Positions 1 through 15,399 of a DNA stretch of 64,000 bases are shown in pieces. Source of the stretch: Brachypodius melanocephalos (Eukaryota > Chordata > Aves > Passeriformes > Pycnonotidae); contig VZSR01002145.1 in assembly GCA_013398615.1 (NCBI GenBank), positions 6,687,158 to 6,751,157 on the forward strand, in the 5' to 3' direction. Under the pieces are notes generated by a model. That model worked only from the letters and a program-made list of their open reading frames with translations, made no database searches and was not told the DNA's origin. The position numbers and the translations under genes were made by a program. Within the stretch, counting starts at the first letter, position 1. Each line of letters begins with the position of its first letter.

Positions 1-3000
1 TGTTTTGCTACAGAAGACATTTTTTTCTTTTTTTTTTTTTTTGTAACATGCATTACTAAGGCAATAAAAACGTTTTAAAAATGCACCCTCTTTGTTCTCA
101 AAGGGGAAGTTAATTATGGGTTTGTGGAACTCTTAGCAACTTGTTTCATTTTTAGTAAGGAAAATAGTGATAAAGTTGTAATACATTTCAGCCTACAAGA
201 AGAGACCTAGCCAAAGAAATGACACCACATTGACACTCTTAGTAAACATCCTTTAGAGAAAGTATGCAATAAGCCAGGAAGTACTTAATGTATTTTAGTG
301 CAAGGCAACAGGAGTAAGGAACTCTTGGGATTTTCAGTGATCCAGCTTGATTAATCTATTATTTTTCCTATTTTCATGGTTCTTCTCTGAGTAGTGAGTA
401 GCCTGTCCTTGTGCAAGTGGCATGTGAGGTGAAAGAGTAAAAGATCTCTGAACAGTTCCTGTTCTGCCCTTAAAGCTAAAAGTTACAGTTGGTTCTGGGA
501 GGCAAAGAGGGTGGTACTGAAGTAAAACATCAGTAAGGGGAAGGACACCAGGAAAGAAACAAGGAAAACAAGCAGAAAAAGATTAAAAGAATAGGTTGGA
601 GGTGAATAGTGGAAGGTTGACATCTCAACATCTATGTTTTATTTACATGATTTTTGAACAGTCAGGCTTTCTCTGCTTGCAATCAGTATCATAGGGTGGT
701 CTGTTGGAGGCAGTTATTAAAAATACACAGTCTAACCAGAGAACAGTTTTTTACATGCTGCCTTAGATTACTTTTTCCTTGTTGCCAGCTGTGTGGTGCT
801 GGAGCCAATTTTTAAAATATACTGCCTTAATAAACTCAGTTTTTCCCAACAGCAACATTGTGATACTCACTGGTAAAACACTGGTGTGAAACCTAACAAA
901 TATTTTATTTGGAATGTAAAACTGTTTGGGTGATTCCAGGGTTGAAAAGTCAATGAACTCTCCTGTTCACTACTTTGCTTCATGTAAAATGTTAATCATG
1001 ACCTTACTTTAAATTCAAAGAAAGGTTGTAAATTACAGGTATCTATAGACTGCAACACACTGTTCATCAGAGAAGAAAAATAGTGTTAGAAACAAAGACA
1101 GATGCCTAAACTTAATATCATCCAAAAAGGTCATAATACACAATAAATATGGACCATCATTCATAAAATCTGGCCAAGAAATTAATTTCTGTCACTGCTG
1201 AAGAACAGTAAAGGCATAGACTCATGCAAAATTAATCCTTAATATTGGAGAAGATAACAGAGAAAGAATTTATGCAGAAATATCTTTCATTAATGATTTA
1301 TGAAGGAGGACACCCAGCTAGGAGAGAGGTGTGGGAATCCCAAGGAATGCACACTGGGTCTCTGTCTCTGCCGTTCTGAGCTCTCAGAGCCTGCAGAACC
1401 CCAGGAGGTGCCACATCCTGAGTATTCAGACTGGGGGGAGCAGTTGTGTCTCTGTGCCTGAAGCCAGGGGGTTCACAAGGGTGTTATGTGCTCTATTTCT
1501 GCTTGGGAGGCCAAGGAAGTGCCAGGCAAGTGTAAAGGAAACTGAGAGCACGTGGCAATGAGCCACGAATCAGCTGGCAAGCTGTGGGTTTGGCTGGGAG
1601 TAGGAACAATCTAGGAGCAGAGGGGAACAGCAGCTTTGCAGCAAGAACACTCTTGTTTTATTCTTCCACGCTGAGGACTTCACCACCATGCTGAAAAGTT
1701 TGTAAAGGCTTTTTGGAATGGGAATTCCAAGAAGAGAAAGGCAGACAACCAGTGAAGTCTGTCAACTCTTCCAAAATGGAGCCTACTCCAGGTGTCCTCA
1801 ATCTCTTAGACTGAACAGGTCACAGCCCCATCTCATCCTGTCAGCAGCCCTGAACTCCAAACCCTGGCTTGGTATCAGCTGTGCACAAATTGGGAATCTC
1901 CAAGTTCCCTATGCCTTTCTGTGGATCCCTGTCCATACTGGAATTCAGTGGGTATTTTTCCAGTGTTTTTTCTGTCATGGTTTTGGGAGCTGAGGCTGGA
2001 ATCAGGAGCATAGAACCTTTGAAATATTAATTCAAATAAATTCAGCCTCCACAGTGCAGGATCCAAAGTCTCCAGGATATGCCAAACATGCAGTGAGAAA
2101 ACAATCTGTCACTTCAACAGAAATTATTCAGGTGCAACATTGTCGCTTGGCACTGAGTAATGATAATCCTGACAGCTTGCTTCATTTTATTTATGATGTA
2201 CAGAAATAGTTTTCAAAGTTTTACTGCTGTATAGCTACAAAACCCTTTATAGCTGTACATGAGTTCTACTCAAGTTGACTCTCACCTCCCACAAAAGCAT
2301 CATTGCTCTGGACAGCTGACCTGTCTGGACAGAGTCACCATGGAAATTTGAACACCATGGAACAGTCAGAATCAGAGTGCTACTCTGAAGGGCTAAAATG
2401 CAGAATTTCAAGACTTCAGGGTTATATCCATAAAATTAAAGACTGTGGCTGCTTTGCAGGCCAGTCATTGAAGATATTTAAGCTCTTCAGTTATAAAAGT
2501 TTGCTCAAGTTACCTCTTACAAGCTGTTTTCTGCACACACAGAACATTGTGTAGCCAGTAATTCCTGTTGAGGATGAAGACAGTTACAGGCAGTGCTACC
2601 CAGATGTGTGACTTGTTTACAACTAAACTTTGGGAGTAGCAGCAATGCTGAATGAAACACATTTGGACCTTACCAAAAAAATGCAGCTCTCTTTTCAAGT
2701 CATATATTTTGAAGGCCAGGCCTTTGGTCTCAGTTGCTCTCAGTGGTATTGTTCTAATGGACACAATAGACATAAGAAATCCCACGTTCCTATTTCTATT
2801 CTTGTGTTGCCAAGTGACTAAAGGGAGTCACGTAGGCCCCCACATTGAAGAGTGCCCATCCTTGCTGGGCTTTTACATGCTCAGTTTAAAATATGTAGGG
2901 TGCTGACATGCAGATGCTTTAGGAAGCAACTTCTAGAAGGTATCCAAGACCTCTTAAAATCACATCTTAAACAACCTGGCTTTTCAACAACACTACCTTG

Positions 3001-6000
3001 CTCTGGAGGTCACTTGTATTTCCTCTTAGCACTTCTCCAGAATTCTCCACTAGTGGAATACTTGGTGCAGCAAAGATTTGCCAAGACACCAATTTACCTT
3101 GTTGAGAAATTGCCTTCCCCAAGATGCTGGAAACACTGCAGCAGTAATTCCCACAGCTTCAGTCAGTGCTCTGCATGCACACACAGACACCGTGGCACAA
3201 AGTAGTACCAGACACCCTGTGCTGCTACTCCCAGTAGTCCAGGGGTTAATTCCCATGTACAAAGCAAGCCTTTTGTCACTTCAGGTGTGCATTTTTGCAT
3301 TGATCCATACAGGTTATTTACTTAGGACAAGTTTCCCCTTGGGTGACTGAGCTTTGCATAACTAGACACCTTGGAAAGGCACCTGCTTAGAATTTGCTGA
3401 GAATTCGTCCTGTGAAAATTCTTCACAAACTCCAGTGGGAACCTCTCATCTCGTGCTGGAATCACCAGTGTGGTGGAACTGGCTTGTTCAAGTGGAGTTC
3501 AGGTTTGGCCACCCATGCTCAGAAAGATACACTGAACCAGGAAAAGGCCACTGCATGGCTAAAGAAAAAAGAAATATTTGTCTAAGAATATTAGTTTCTT
3601 TCACTCTAGCAAAATAGCAAGGAGATATCCTTGATGTCTGCAAATAAATTATAAAGAAAGAAAATTGACTGCAATTACTTGGACATGAGGTAACAGGAGC
3701 AATCAGAGAGCAGAAATGTTGTTGAAAAAGGGTTGGACCACTGTAACTAAGGTACACAAACCTAACTATAAAACACTCACTTACCATCTGCTCTTTTTAC
3801 TTATTCTCCCTCTGCTCTTAAACTCTATAAATAATTTGACCTTGAATACAAATTTTGTTGGAGTTTTTTTCTGAAGGACACAAAAAGCAGAGGAAATCTA
3901 AACTTAAAGGCAGCTTTGGCACAATACTAAATGAGGACAAACTAGTCAAACTAATAACTCTAGTCTGGGAGTTGAAGAAGGTTTCTAACAGAGTGGGAAA
4001 AAGCTGGTTCTATGACAGTGTTATTTTTCTGCAGAGGTGGCAGTGAACCAGAGCATCAGCTCCAAACTTCCTTGAACTTTGAGAAATTTGCATTCTGATT
4101 TGTACTCTCCAGTTGGAGATCGGCTGAAGACATAGGCTGTATTTACACATATGCAGAGGAAATAAATCAGTTTTATCAACTCATACCAGAAGAAAGATAA
4201 CGCAAATTTTCTCACGTGAGTCTCATTTTAGAGAGTACTGCCTGAAGATGGGCACTGGGTTTTGCTTGCATAACTCTCAGACAGAAACAAAAAGATGCCA
4301 CATGTTTTGCTGGGTTCTATTGTCTCTCCCTCTATTTGTAAGGAAATTAAAGCCTATTTCTCTCCTAGTTCCATGAAATCTATCTGAATCCTGGTAACAA
4401 GTCTCTGAGAAATTGCTCAGAGGGAATAACGGACAAGGGTACACCCTCCACTGCTATGTTACTGCTCCATGAGTTCCAGACAAAAGCATTTCTTGTGGTT
4501 TGGCAGCAAGCATCTACTCCTAAAACCCTGGGATTGCATTGTTCTTTACACGTCAAAAGTTGATTTAGTGCCCACAGGCACAGATTGCAGGGTCCCTCTT
4601 TTTAGGAGGGATCTTCAGGTTTTCAAGACTGTTGGGGTCACCTCTCACCAGTGACACCATTTGGGAGAGTCACACTAGACTGGACTATAAAGAGCAGGCC
4701 CTCAGGTCTGCCCTACAATGAATATTCCAGGATTTTTATCCTGACCTAGGTTAAATGGTAATACTCCAGAAACTGAGCAGCTGACTGCCAGGCCCATAAT
4801 AACAACTCTGAATCATTAAATAAAGATACATCTTCAGGATAAATTATTGTTAAGGCTCCAAAATAGTTCTGCTGTGTTTGGAATTCTAATAATGGTAGGC
4901 AAGCTTGACTGGAACCTCTAATGATACAAAGATCTTGCAGTTTTGCTTATCTGTAGCTGAGTTAATGAGCCTGGGACCCAAACACAGCTATTATGAGGCC
5001 CTTCTGCTCAGAATGGTGTATCTTTACTTTTAAAGCAGATCATTAAAAGTAATATCTAATGAAAACTCCATCTGTTTTCCATTGAGCGTACACTTGGCTT
5101 TTTTCTTTTTTATTCTCTACAGCTCCATGAAGCTTTGCAGCACACAGGGCTGACATTGTCGCATGCTAACAGGACAAGCCAGCCCTTAATGCAATTCCTA
5201 TATCCAGGGAAGTTGAATATTGGGTATATCTGGATCTATTAACATAAATGTAACGTTTTGGACCTTTAATTTCTTTCATATCCAGGAACTGGAGAGAGAT
5301 GCACAAACATGAAGTGGTGTAATAAATTTCACGTCACACAGATCTGCACAGAACCAAATCCACAGACCATAAATGATATTTTACAAAGCATTAGCAATAA
5401 AAGCTGAGACTTGCCACTCTGTTCTCTCTCTTCTACATAGCTAAATGGGAACTTTTGAGCCCTGTTGAGACACAGGGTCTGTGACACGAAGTTGGGCAGT
5501 TGTGATCCCTACAGACACTCTTACAGTTTTCTATCTGAACCTACATGAACCTACAGAAGCCAAACACATGCACATGAAGTTTCCATTACTAAATAATTCA
5601 TTTGCCAGTCCCAGAAAAACCTGGTAGTATCAGATACAAGTACTTTATGCTAAGTGCTGTTAAAGCCTAGTTTCCAACAGACTTGAGTCTTAAGGATTTA
5701 CCCAAATGTAGATTTTTTTGTCCTCTTATAAGGGTTTTTCCTCCCTTATTCCCTACACAGACAAGGCTACCTACAGTAATGGATTTTTTAGGCATTTCAC
5801 AGAACAAGAAAAACATGCCTAAACTGACCATGGAAATTAAAAGGGTTTTTTCCCATCAAAAGCAGGAAATTCTGGAACAAACACCAAATAAAGTGGGAAA
5901 CTAAGAGAATAGGAGAGAGAACAAGGAGGAAAAAGCACATTTTTGAATAGCACCAAGCTCTTTATGAAAAAGATTGGAAACTTGGCTCACTACAGAAGCA

Positions 6001-9000
6001 GAAGACTGGACTCAGCAATCCAAAAGATAATTTTAATTCTACATTTCCTTCACCAGAGCTGGTGACAGAATAGATAATTTTTCCTTTAGAATTAGTTTTC
6101 TCTGCATTTGCCTGTGCAAACATGTAAGTTAAGATGCATGTCACCTCTTTCCCATGCTCTAGCAAAGACAACAAAAAGAAAACGTGACCTCTTGTGTGGC
6201 CAGTAACAAGCATAAATTCATGATGTCCTAATATGCTTTCAATTTGGCAAAAAGTCCCATATTTCATACAGCTTTATAAATAAAGCATATCTTCTCTGGT
6301 TGATCGCAAACCAGAGGAGAATCAAGCAGGTAATGTGGAAATACAAAGTAATAAAGATTGATTCTTACCTTTTGCTTTTGTAAGAAAATCAGACTTATGT
6401 TTATGTTTGTTTATATGAATTGGCCCCAAATAATGCTGGAACTGGTTCATAATTCCCACTCAGATTTTTAGAACTTATGATATTTAATTCCTGCAAGTTC
6501 TGTGAAAATAGACAGCCAAAAAGACAGATTATTCATTTCTCATTGAAGAAACAGGCTAAAATGAACTCAATCCCCATTAAACATCAGAGAATCCATGCCT
6601 AAACACAATCCAAGATATAAATCCATAGGAAAAAATATTTCACTGTTTGCAGAACTACTTGTATTGAATGAGATCACAGAGATATAACATCAGCATGACA
6701 GAATCTAATCACCACTCAACAAACATTTTGGAAACAAGTCAGCAACCACATCTGCTTCATCAGAACCAGAACCTCATGTGACAGGAAGCTTATTAAAGAC
6801 CCTGTCTCTCATTATTTTGTTTTTGCTTATAACTTCTCAGCGTGAATATTCAATATTGCAAAATCAAGCAGCTTCCTTTACAGACCATCCAGAAAGGAGA
6901 AAGAAATTGTCAGACATTCCAGATCCTGAGGAAATTGATGCCTGTGGAGCTATGGATTTCTACCAGCAAAACATCTGGCACAAAACAACATTAAACATGA
7001 ATAACTTGCTTCTCTTTCCCCTTACCATTGGTGTGAGGCAATAATAACTCCTCTGAAGTTTTCTTGATGTATCAAGCCTGAAAACAAGATAAAGAAAAGA
7101 AATCCAGCCTTTTAAACATAACAAGACATCTTAAAGGAATATAACTCAAAATACCTTGTTTTCTTAGTAGCAGAAAATGTTACAGTGTGAGACATTTTTC
7201 TTGGTTACTATACATGAAACAGTTGCTTTACAATACTCTGAGTGAGATTTAGGAATTCCCATTTGGTGCTCTTTCATAGCTTTGGCCATCGCTCCAGGAG
7301 TCAGAGCCTCTGAGCAGGTAAATTTGGTAAAATTTACAGAGAAAAACACCATTCATAGGGAAATCTGTCTAAGAGTGAAGCCAAATGTCCGATGTAACAG
7401 TAGTAACAGTAGCTCTGTATACTCAGCCTTAGCTAAAACACTTCCCAAAGTGAAACACTTCTAAATTGGGTGGTTCATGTGCACCAGCCCTTGGCTCACC
7501 TCTGCAGTCACAGTGGGTGATGTGAGCCTGCCTCTCCTTGCTGTCCCTGCAGTGGGATGAGCTTGGGAAGGCCAGGGCTGTGGAATGTTGTGTGACTGAA
7601 ATACGGGCACCTCCATCTGGGGAGTGGCATCAGTCCCATGACACAAAACAGCTCCTGGCTTCCCTTCACATTCCTCAGCTCTGCAGGAGTTTTCCTTGCA
7701 CATGAGGCTGGGCTGGTGGCATTTGGAAGTGCTGAGCAGTGGGGCAGCACTCACCTTCCCTGGCAGGAAGGATGTTGGATATATCCCCTCTAGGGCCCTG
7801 TGGTGGGCAGGCACGTTTTATACAGACAAAAGCTCTCAAACAGGGTCCCACTCTGCAGACACATCAAACAGTATCTTCCCAAAGCCTCTGGATAACCTTT
7901 CTTTCTTCTTTCTCCATCACCTTGTGGACAGATAAAAAACCTTTCAGGGAAATCTTTAGTCGGTGTTGCCATTTCAACCCCACAGATGTCAAAGTGATTT
8001 TTACACTCTTTCTGCTCAGCTAATTGCCCAGCCCCAGCAAAGGGACTTTAATAGGTTGCACCAGGCAATAAACCATCATCTATTGGCTCTAGCAACAAGA
8101 AGGAAGAGAGGGAATGCAAAGTTGGAACAAAGAACAGACCCAGAGCAGGTCCAAATACTTGCAGAAAGTGATTTATCCAAATATTTGATACCAGATGTTG
8201 TACTCAGACAACTTTAACAGACCTCCACAGAATATTAAATGCTTCTCTTGTTTTCAGTACCAAACCCTCTCCATTTGGGCACTTCTGCCGCAGGGCACAA
8301 ACAAAACACTGTTTAATATTAATCAAAGAAGTGAGTTTTGCTCTGCAAGTTCAATATAAAAAGAGTAAGAGCAAACACATGCTAAGCTGTTACTGGGAAC
8401 ACTGAACACAACAGAGGAGCTGTCTTGGATTACAGCATTTCTAAATTACACCCAAAATCTTGTTTTAGGGAGCATATATTAGTGATATATTACCACAAAA
8501 TATTGTGCTAAATTGGAGCACTCTGCATCTCTGATTAATAAATATCCAATACATAATATACCAAATTCATATTTCCTTGCTTACCTAGAGTTCCCATAGA
8601 TTGTTGCACAGCTGCTAGACCACAGAAGAGTTGCATCCTTTTTCCTGGACATCTATTTCGGTATCACTTCTTTACAGAGAACATTAATTTCTGCCTGTGC
8701 CCATTTTTAGCCCCATGGACTCGTTCTCCTATTAGTTCCTTCTCTCCAGCCCATTAACAGCCTGTAGCTATATGCACTAAAATTTACTACTTATTGCACA
8801 CATCTCTGCAAAAGATTTTTCCAAATTATTTTAATTCTTGAAATGCAGGACTACCTCCCTTTGTCAAACAATACCAGGCTGTTGAGACTGTGCAGTGACA
8901 GCTGAGGTCACTTCTCCCTTATTTTCTCAGCTGCCAGTGCACCCTCCTAGTCTCTTTCTGCTGATTCAACTCTGCAAAGAGGAAGGACAACAGGATAAGT

Positions 9001-10502
9001 ATCTGGCCCAGTTTTAGCTCTCTGCAATAGCTCCTCTCCATCATGGATTTAATTCACCTACTTTTCCTAACCAGCCCCGTCTATTGCCACCTCCATTTCC
9101 TCCTTCCCTGTACCTCTTGCTCCCTCAGTCAGTAACTCCAACTTGGAATACAGCTTTTCTTTAAAAGATGTGACCTTCTCGGTTGTCTCCTGTCCTCCTG
9201 AAAGGCTGAAAGCTCTGCCAGCCTTCCCTTTTAAGTTCCTTCTATAACTATAAATTCCTTCTATAAATGACTGTAGCCTCTTTCTATGAATTCCAGGTGC
9301 AGCTGGACCATGGGATGGATGTGCAAAGCTGCCACCGAGTTCCTGTGTGTTTACTCAGCTCAGGCACTGGATGGTGCTCTTGGCACTTCCAAAAGCGCTT
9401 TCCAAGCTCTCCCACTTCTCCCGAGAGCTGTAAAAATTCCCCGGGGTCAGATACAGTTGCACGTCTAAGCCTCTAAATCCCAAGAAGAGCATGTTTTGAC
9501 TACACAGAATGTAGCTGAGGCTGCACTGGAAGAAGCTCAGCTCGGTAAGGACAAATGCTAAATGAAATGTCACTGCCTATGACACACAAATCCACCGAGC
9601 AGTGGCTTTCACATTCGGCCTCAAATATTTTATTTGCTAATTGGCTCCTTATCAATGTTCCCCATAGCAACAAGGGAGATGTAAGTGGCATAAAGTGGGC
9701 TGAGTGACATTATGTCTGCATGTAAATGTGACTGGGATTGTGCATGGAGAGGATGATCTGAGGGAGGTTAACAACATAATGTGAAACCTCCTGTGGTCTC
9801 AGAGGAGAAAGGAGCTTCTTAATGCTGCCTGAGCGAGGCAGGGAAGCTCTCTCAGCAGCAAATCTTTCTGAGATAATCAGACAGATTCCATCGAAAATGA
9901 GTTCGTTTGATCTTTTTGCCTATTAAGAAATATTGATTTTACATGAGATGTTTGTCTTCGGTTATTTTTTATAAGAAGGTCAGAAGATTTTTGGTATTTT
10001 TAAAAGTGTCGTGAATAAGCAAAGCAAATATACTTTATGGGGAGCAGAAAAAAAAGTCCATAGGGAGACAGGAGATAAATGTTCAGGTTTTTTTTTCCTT
10101 TCTTCTGCTGATTTTTGTGCATCCCCAGGCAAATCGGTCTGTCTCTCTGAGTTTGCTCAGCCTTGTAAACTGGAGAAAATTCCTTTTCTTCCAGCTCTTC
10201 TAAAAGGCTCTTTCTTCAATGGAAGGTGCCATAGAAGTGCAAAATATTTTCTGTGTCTGTATCTAAGGAACATAGGTCTGGAAAAGGCATTCTAGCAAGA
10301 TAAGCAAATAGAGAGATTGCTGCAGCATTTAGGAGAAATCAGGGGGAAAGGGAATAAAAGGATTCATAAGGATGGGGTGGCATTGATGAGAAACATCTGG
10401 ACTAGCTGGATGTACCCACTGACCTAAGATGTGGGATTTAAACTTGTACTGATAAGTGTTTGGATTGGACCATCTCTGGCCATACGAACATCAGCACAGC
10501 CC

Positions 10503-10543
10503 CAGAAAAGGCTCAGGAATCAAGGCTCAGAAAAGGCTCAGGA
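10503..10543 (+). repeat. Short direct repeat, 25-bp period
   Basis: CAGAAAAGGCTCAGGA occurs at 10503-10518 and 10528-10543, with a partial third match between (AAGGCTCAG). Confidence 0.9.
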
Positions 10544-13455
10544 TCTGAAGAATCTCACCTGGAGAAAGGCCTTGAATTACACTTTCCAGCAATCCTACCT
10601 GGATTAAACAGTTCATCTAAAGGACTTGCACAGATTTGATGATCCCCTGAAAGCCTATGGCAATTCTTCAGCTGCCTGTTTACACTGTTTACACAAAGAC
10701 TGCTCCATCTTCTTGGGTATCCTCCTTCTAAATGTCTCCAAAGACAGTTCTGAAAGGGACAAACTGAGGGTTAACAGCACTTGGATGAATAAAACATTCT
10801 AAAATGAGCACTGCTGTTGAAGCCTTAACATGGAAACCTTTTGGCTACGCCATTTAATACGGCACACATGGGACAATGAATTTTACAGTACTTGCAACAC
10901 TCCCTCCTTCTCTTGGCAAGTGGGCATTGCAAACCATTAGAATTTATGGGATAACTGAGCTGCTTGTGCCTCAGAGGAAGAAAAGAAGATAAATGGCCCA
11001 GTCCTGCAGATCTGACATGACTCATCTCATCGAGGTTAACGAACTGGCCATCTCAAGATTCAGAAGTTGAGTGCAGGAGATGCTACTGCTCACACAGACT
11101 GCTGCTTGGAGAAATGCTACTACAGGCGACACTTTGGTGTAGAACAGCCTCAAGAAGCAGAAAGCCTCTTGTTATTTTAGGTTTTAAAAAGAAAAGTATA
11201 ATCTCATGAACAGAGTGGAAATCAAGAGAGTTGTTTCTGGGGTTCCACTGCCCTCGTTGTCCCCACGTGCAGAACCACATTGGGTTTGCTCAGCAAGGTC
11301 TGATAAATGTGGGGTGACTGACACGGGCCTTGCTGGTGCATCTCTCCTCTGTTGTGACATCCTGCTGCAATAACAGAGCTGCCAGGAGGGAGTTTTTGTC
11401 CAAGTCTGCCTTCAGCAGCGATTCAAGCAGAGAGTGAACTATTGCAGTAGTTGCAGTGTGTGCAAGTAACTTTGTAATGCAGGTTTAGTGAGTCTGAATG
11501 GGGTATGGTATATTTTTAGATCTTCCCAGGAAGGAGTGTGTAAGCACAAAGCTGTGCCTCCCTGCAATGGCAATTCTGATGTACCGCTGAGCAAGGTTAT
11601 CCAAAAGCCTGTGTTTTTAATGTGCCCTTTGTTACTCACACAGACTGAATTTCTGATTTCTTGGTTATTTTGCAGTAAGAAATATTGTTTAGTTTCATGG
11701 TATATCACAACATTCAACGAGCTTGTCCCTTGGGAACACCAAGAGCTCTCAGATCTTAATACAGACATCTTCCAAATGAGATCATTAATGTGTATATATC
11801 TGGATTTAGGGCCAATGCAAGCACTTCAATTTTTTGCCTGCCAAATTTTCATTTTTGGCTCAATTTTCTTCCCATATATTCAAAGAACTGCACCACATGG
11901 AATCCTTTAAACAATAGATGGGATAACATAATTTTTCAATTGCTCTTGAAAAGGTTTTTAACCACATAAACTATTCCAAGGTTCGCTAAGAAGTTACCAT
12001 TGCAAATAATGTAATTGTTCCAGACTAAATTCCTCGCATTCCAGAAGAACTTTTGAAGCAAAGAGCATGACTGATTTGGGAATTTTAACCAGCCTCTTTA
12101 TGGTAATACTTAGATGAATGTAAATTTTCTCCAAAAGCTTTTCTTTAAAAAGAAAGGGCTAAAGCCCAGAAACACTCCTAGCTGCAGAACCAATACTTAA
12201 TGCTAATGAGCCATCAATCTTAACAGAAGGAAAATAAACATTTAAAAATTAGGAAACTGAACACTTTATTTTAAATAATTTTTTTAAAATGTGAGAAAAA
12301 CAGTAGATAAAATCTGGCAAACCTAGAAATACATAATGTGCAAGCAATAAATTCTGGTTTTCCTCTTCTCTTTTGTGAGCAGGACAAGGCTGTTACTTGC
12401 CTTTGGAATGAAGCCAAGGCTTGCTGTCCTGCAGCACCGAGTCCCTCCTTAAAGATGATTTCTGCTTCCCTGGGCTTCACCTGGAATTTAAAACACACTT
12501 TTTTTTCCTGGTAACATGTTTACTCTTATCATCTGAAACATTCTTGCTGCATTCCTTCGAAGACGATGTCATTGCATGGTTTGGCCAATGGAGACTGTTA
12601 CCCAACTCTCCACTGTGTAGCACCTGCAGGTAGAGTAGGTGGGGGAGATGAAATCTCCTGCTTGCTGAGGCAGAGGGCCCCAGTTCTGCAATTCTCTTCC
12701 CCTGTGGGTGCACCGGAGTTTAGCCTTAACAACCCACAAAGCCGCTTCCCAAATCCACCTCCTTCCTGAGCTTTCTTGGATTAATTGAATTAAGCAGTGG
12801 GTGGTTTAAGAGATGAACTACACCGGGAGCAGGGCCTGTAATGCACTGCAAACCCCCACCATACAGGGCACAATGGAATCCAACTTCTTCGTGGCCAGTA
12901 AAGCAGCAGACATGGGGAAGAGCACTTCAGAGGACCTTTTGGATCTCCATTTTGGTGCTACAGGCCAGCTTCTCAGTTCCCACACATCAGCCTGTTTCCA
13001 CTGGATTCACACCAGAGGCAGACTTGGCCTTGCAAGTCCAGAAATTTAGTTTATCTTTTTAAAGACTCTGGGTTTTGTAGAATTGGCTTAGCTGTTGTTT
13101 AAAACAATAGTATCTTGTATCACTCAAAACAAGAGGAATTAGCTCTGTACTTATTAGCCAAACTTCCTGTGAATACAAAGCTTTTGGGATCATACTCTTC
13201 ATCTATTCAGTCTGATCACAGCCCTGCCCTTTTTATCATCCACAACGAGGGACTTGCTGGAGTTGCAGGGACTCCCCCAAAGCTGTGCACTTTGTGGCAA
13301 GTACAACTGGGTCTTGTCCTGACATGGATCTGGGACACAGCCAGGGTAACTCAACCAGCCTCAGGATCTGGGACTAGTGTCACAGATAAGGACAGTGATA
13401 ATTACATTCTTCAAAGCCTCAGTTGAGGTTAAATTGCCCCAAGTAAAGTGGAAAG

Positions 13456-13484
<29 letters not shown>
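13456..13484. repeat. Poly-A tract (A29) followed by GA repeat
   Basis: Twenty-nine consecutive A bases, then GAGAGAGA. It could be the tail of an old retroposed insert, but the sequence to its left shows no recognisable source. Confidence 0.95.
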
Positions 13485-13487
<3 letters not shown>

Positions 13488-15399
13488 AGAGAAAAATCTT
13501 TCTACCTTTCAGGAAAACAGATTTAATAAGCTCTTTCTCCACTTATTCGTTTTCCTCAAAGAAAATAAAAATACTTCTTCTCTCCTAGATATGTTGTGTG
13601 AATTGCTTCACTGTGCTCTTTGCAACCAAGCAATCCCAGTCCTCCTCAGTTTCCTCCTGGTCTCCAGCAAGCACTGTGTGTTCACACTCACTGCTTGCCC
13701 CTGGATGCTACTGTTCAAACAAAACCTGCAAACTTCTCCTTTTCAACGAGCCAGCAGGATTAAATTTCAGGCAGAGTGCAAGGTGACAGCTACTCCTCCA
13801 CCTGTACTGACACGGCACACACTCTTCAGGAAGATGCATCTCCCATTCACAGTGTCTGCTGGTTGTGGTGCTGATGCTGAAAATGCCCATGTTAGGCTTT
13901 TAGGCCAAATAAAATTTGATAAAAATTCATGGGATTTTAGGAGTATTATTTCTGGAGAAGCTTATTCCAGAAATAGTCTCTGCTCACCTGCGTCACTGAT
14001 TCCTTAACACTGCACTTGTCTAACATTCCCAGCACTGGGACAGAATTCAGGATTTCTAGTCTCTGCTGCTTCTGTGCTGCAAGAGCTATTCCTCTGACTG
14101 AAAACTGCTGCTAAACTTCCTTTACCTCTTTTAAGATTTAGCTGAGTCATGTTGGGAAATCCTTTGAGATCAAGGCTATAAGAACTACAAGTGAGTAGAA
14201 TTAAATGGGATATTTTGGGAGGCACAGAGGAAGTTACTCAATTGTTCCAGGTTAGAAGACATTCTGTTAGATACTACATAAACCTTCACCTCTGTCAAGT
14301 CCAATTACTGTCCAGAAAAGAAAGATTAAGTAAGAACCACACCTATAAAGCTAGCACAGCTCTAAATAGAAGAAAAAGAAAGGAAAATAAAATACAAGCC
14401 CCCTGAGAGTTCTTATATTTTTCAAACTACACAGAAAACCCATTCAGAATGTAACCTCAGGAGTTCAGATAGAGACTTGGAAATGTTGCAATTCCAATAT
14501 CCTGTCATCCCATCTATGGAAGAGATGAAAGTGAAATGATATTCATCCCTTAATAAGCACTTGTAGGTACAGCAGATATCAAGCTTGTTATTATCTTACT
14601 TGCTTTTTGCAGCAGGAGTGATGCTGCACTGAGTTTGATCCTTGACCCACCAAAATGTGTCAGAGTTTTGCCTCAACATGAACGAGGTGAAATTAGCTGC
14701 TAATATGGGTGCTCTGAGGTACCCATATGAACACACACCAGGGTGGAGCTTCAAGAGCTCAGTTCCTACACTCAGGACTAGATTTTCAGGGAGATCCATG
14801 CACTGAATGCTTGTAACATCCAGCTACTTATAAAGAAAGCCTAAGCAGGAGCTAAGAAATTTGTAAATACACCTCAAGTGACAGATACTTCATTCTTTGA
14901 TCACTTGCCACTGAGTCAGCAATTCTGTGAGCAGCTGACACTTCTGGGTTCTCCAAATTTCCATGAAGAAAGCCCTAGACGTCTCAGTTTGGGAACATTG
15001 AAAAGTTAAGTGTTTAGTTTAAGCCTGCTTTATACAGTGGCAAAGACTGAGAAGATTTACCTCAACTGATCAAAAAGGGCAAAATGGAATAATTTCCAAA
15101 TATTCCCTATTTTAGGTTTGCATTTGGTTTAAATGAGCAAAAATTTAATGGGAAATGCAGAATCCTGTGCCTTGCCATACCACGTATTTTGGCAGCAAGG
15201 CTTGAAAGGCTGTGGCAACAAGTGAGATTCAGTCTAAAAGTGACTCATTTTACGGTATGCAAGCCATAAGAAAAGTGAGTTGTAACAGATCCTGCCCTTG
15301 AAAGGACCTGGTGGTGTAATTTCTACTCCAGCTCTGCTTTCTGTGATTTTACATGTGCTCCAATGATGTAGATCTATTTTATTGCTACAACCTGGAGTT

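Larger units (their letters stand above)
1..15399. other. Non-coding, AT-rich region with no recognised gene
   Basis: No open frame here exceeds about 140 codons, and none resembles a known protein or shows consistent splice structure. Simple repeats are the A29 run at 13456-13484 and a 25-bp-period duplication at 10503-10543. Base composition in sampled parts leans to A over T and C over G on the + strand, the reverse of the RABEP1 introns. An upstream intergenic region or the intron of a minus-strand gene would both fit. Confidence 0.6.

Noticed and set aside
6778..7044. 88-codon frame with a hydrophobic start that resembles a signal peptide
   Set aside because: A chance frame in AT-rich DNA. 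No family resemblance, promoter or splice context.
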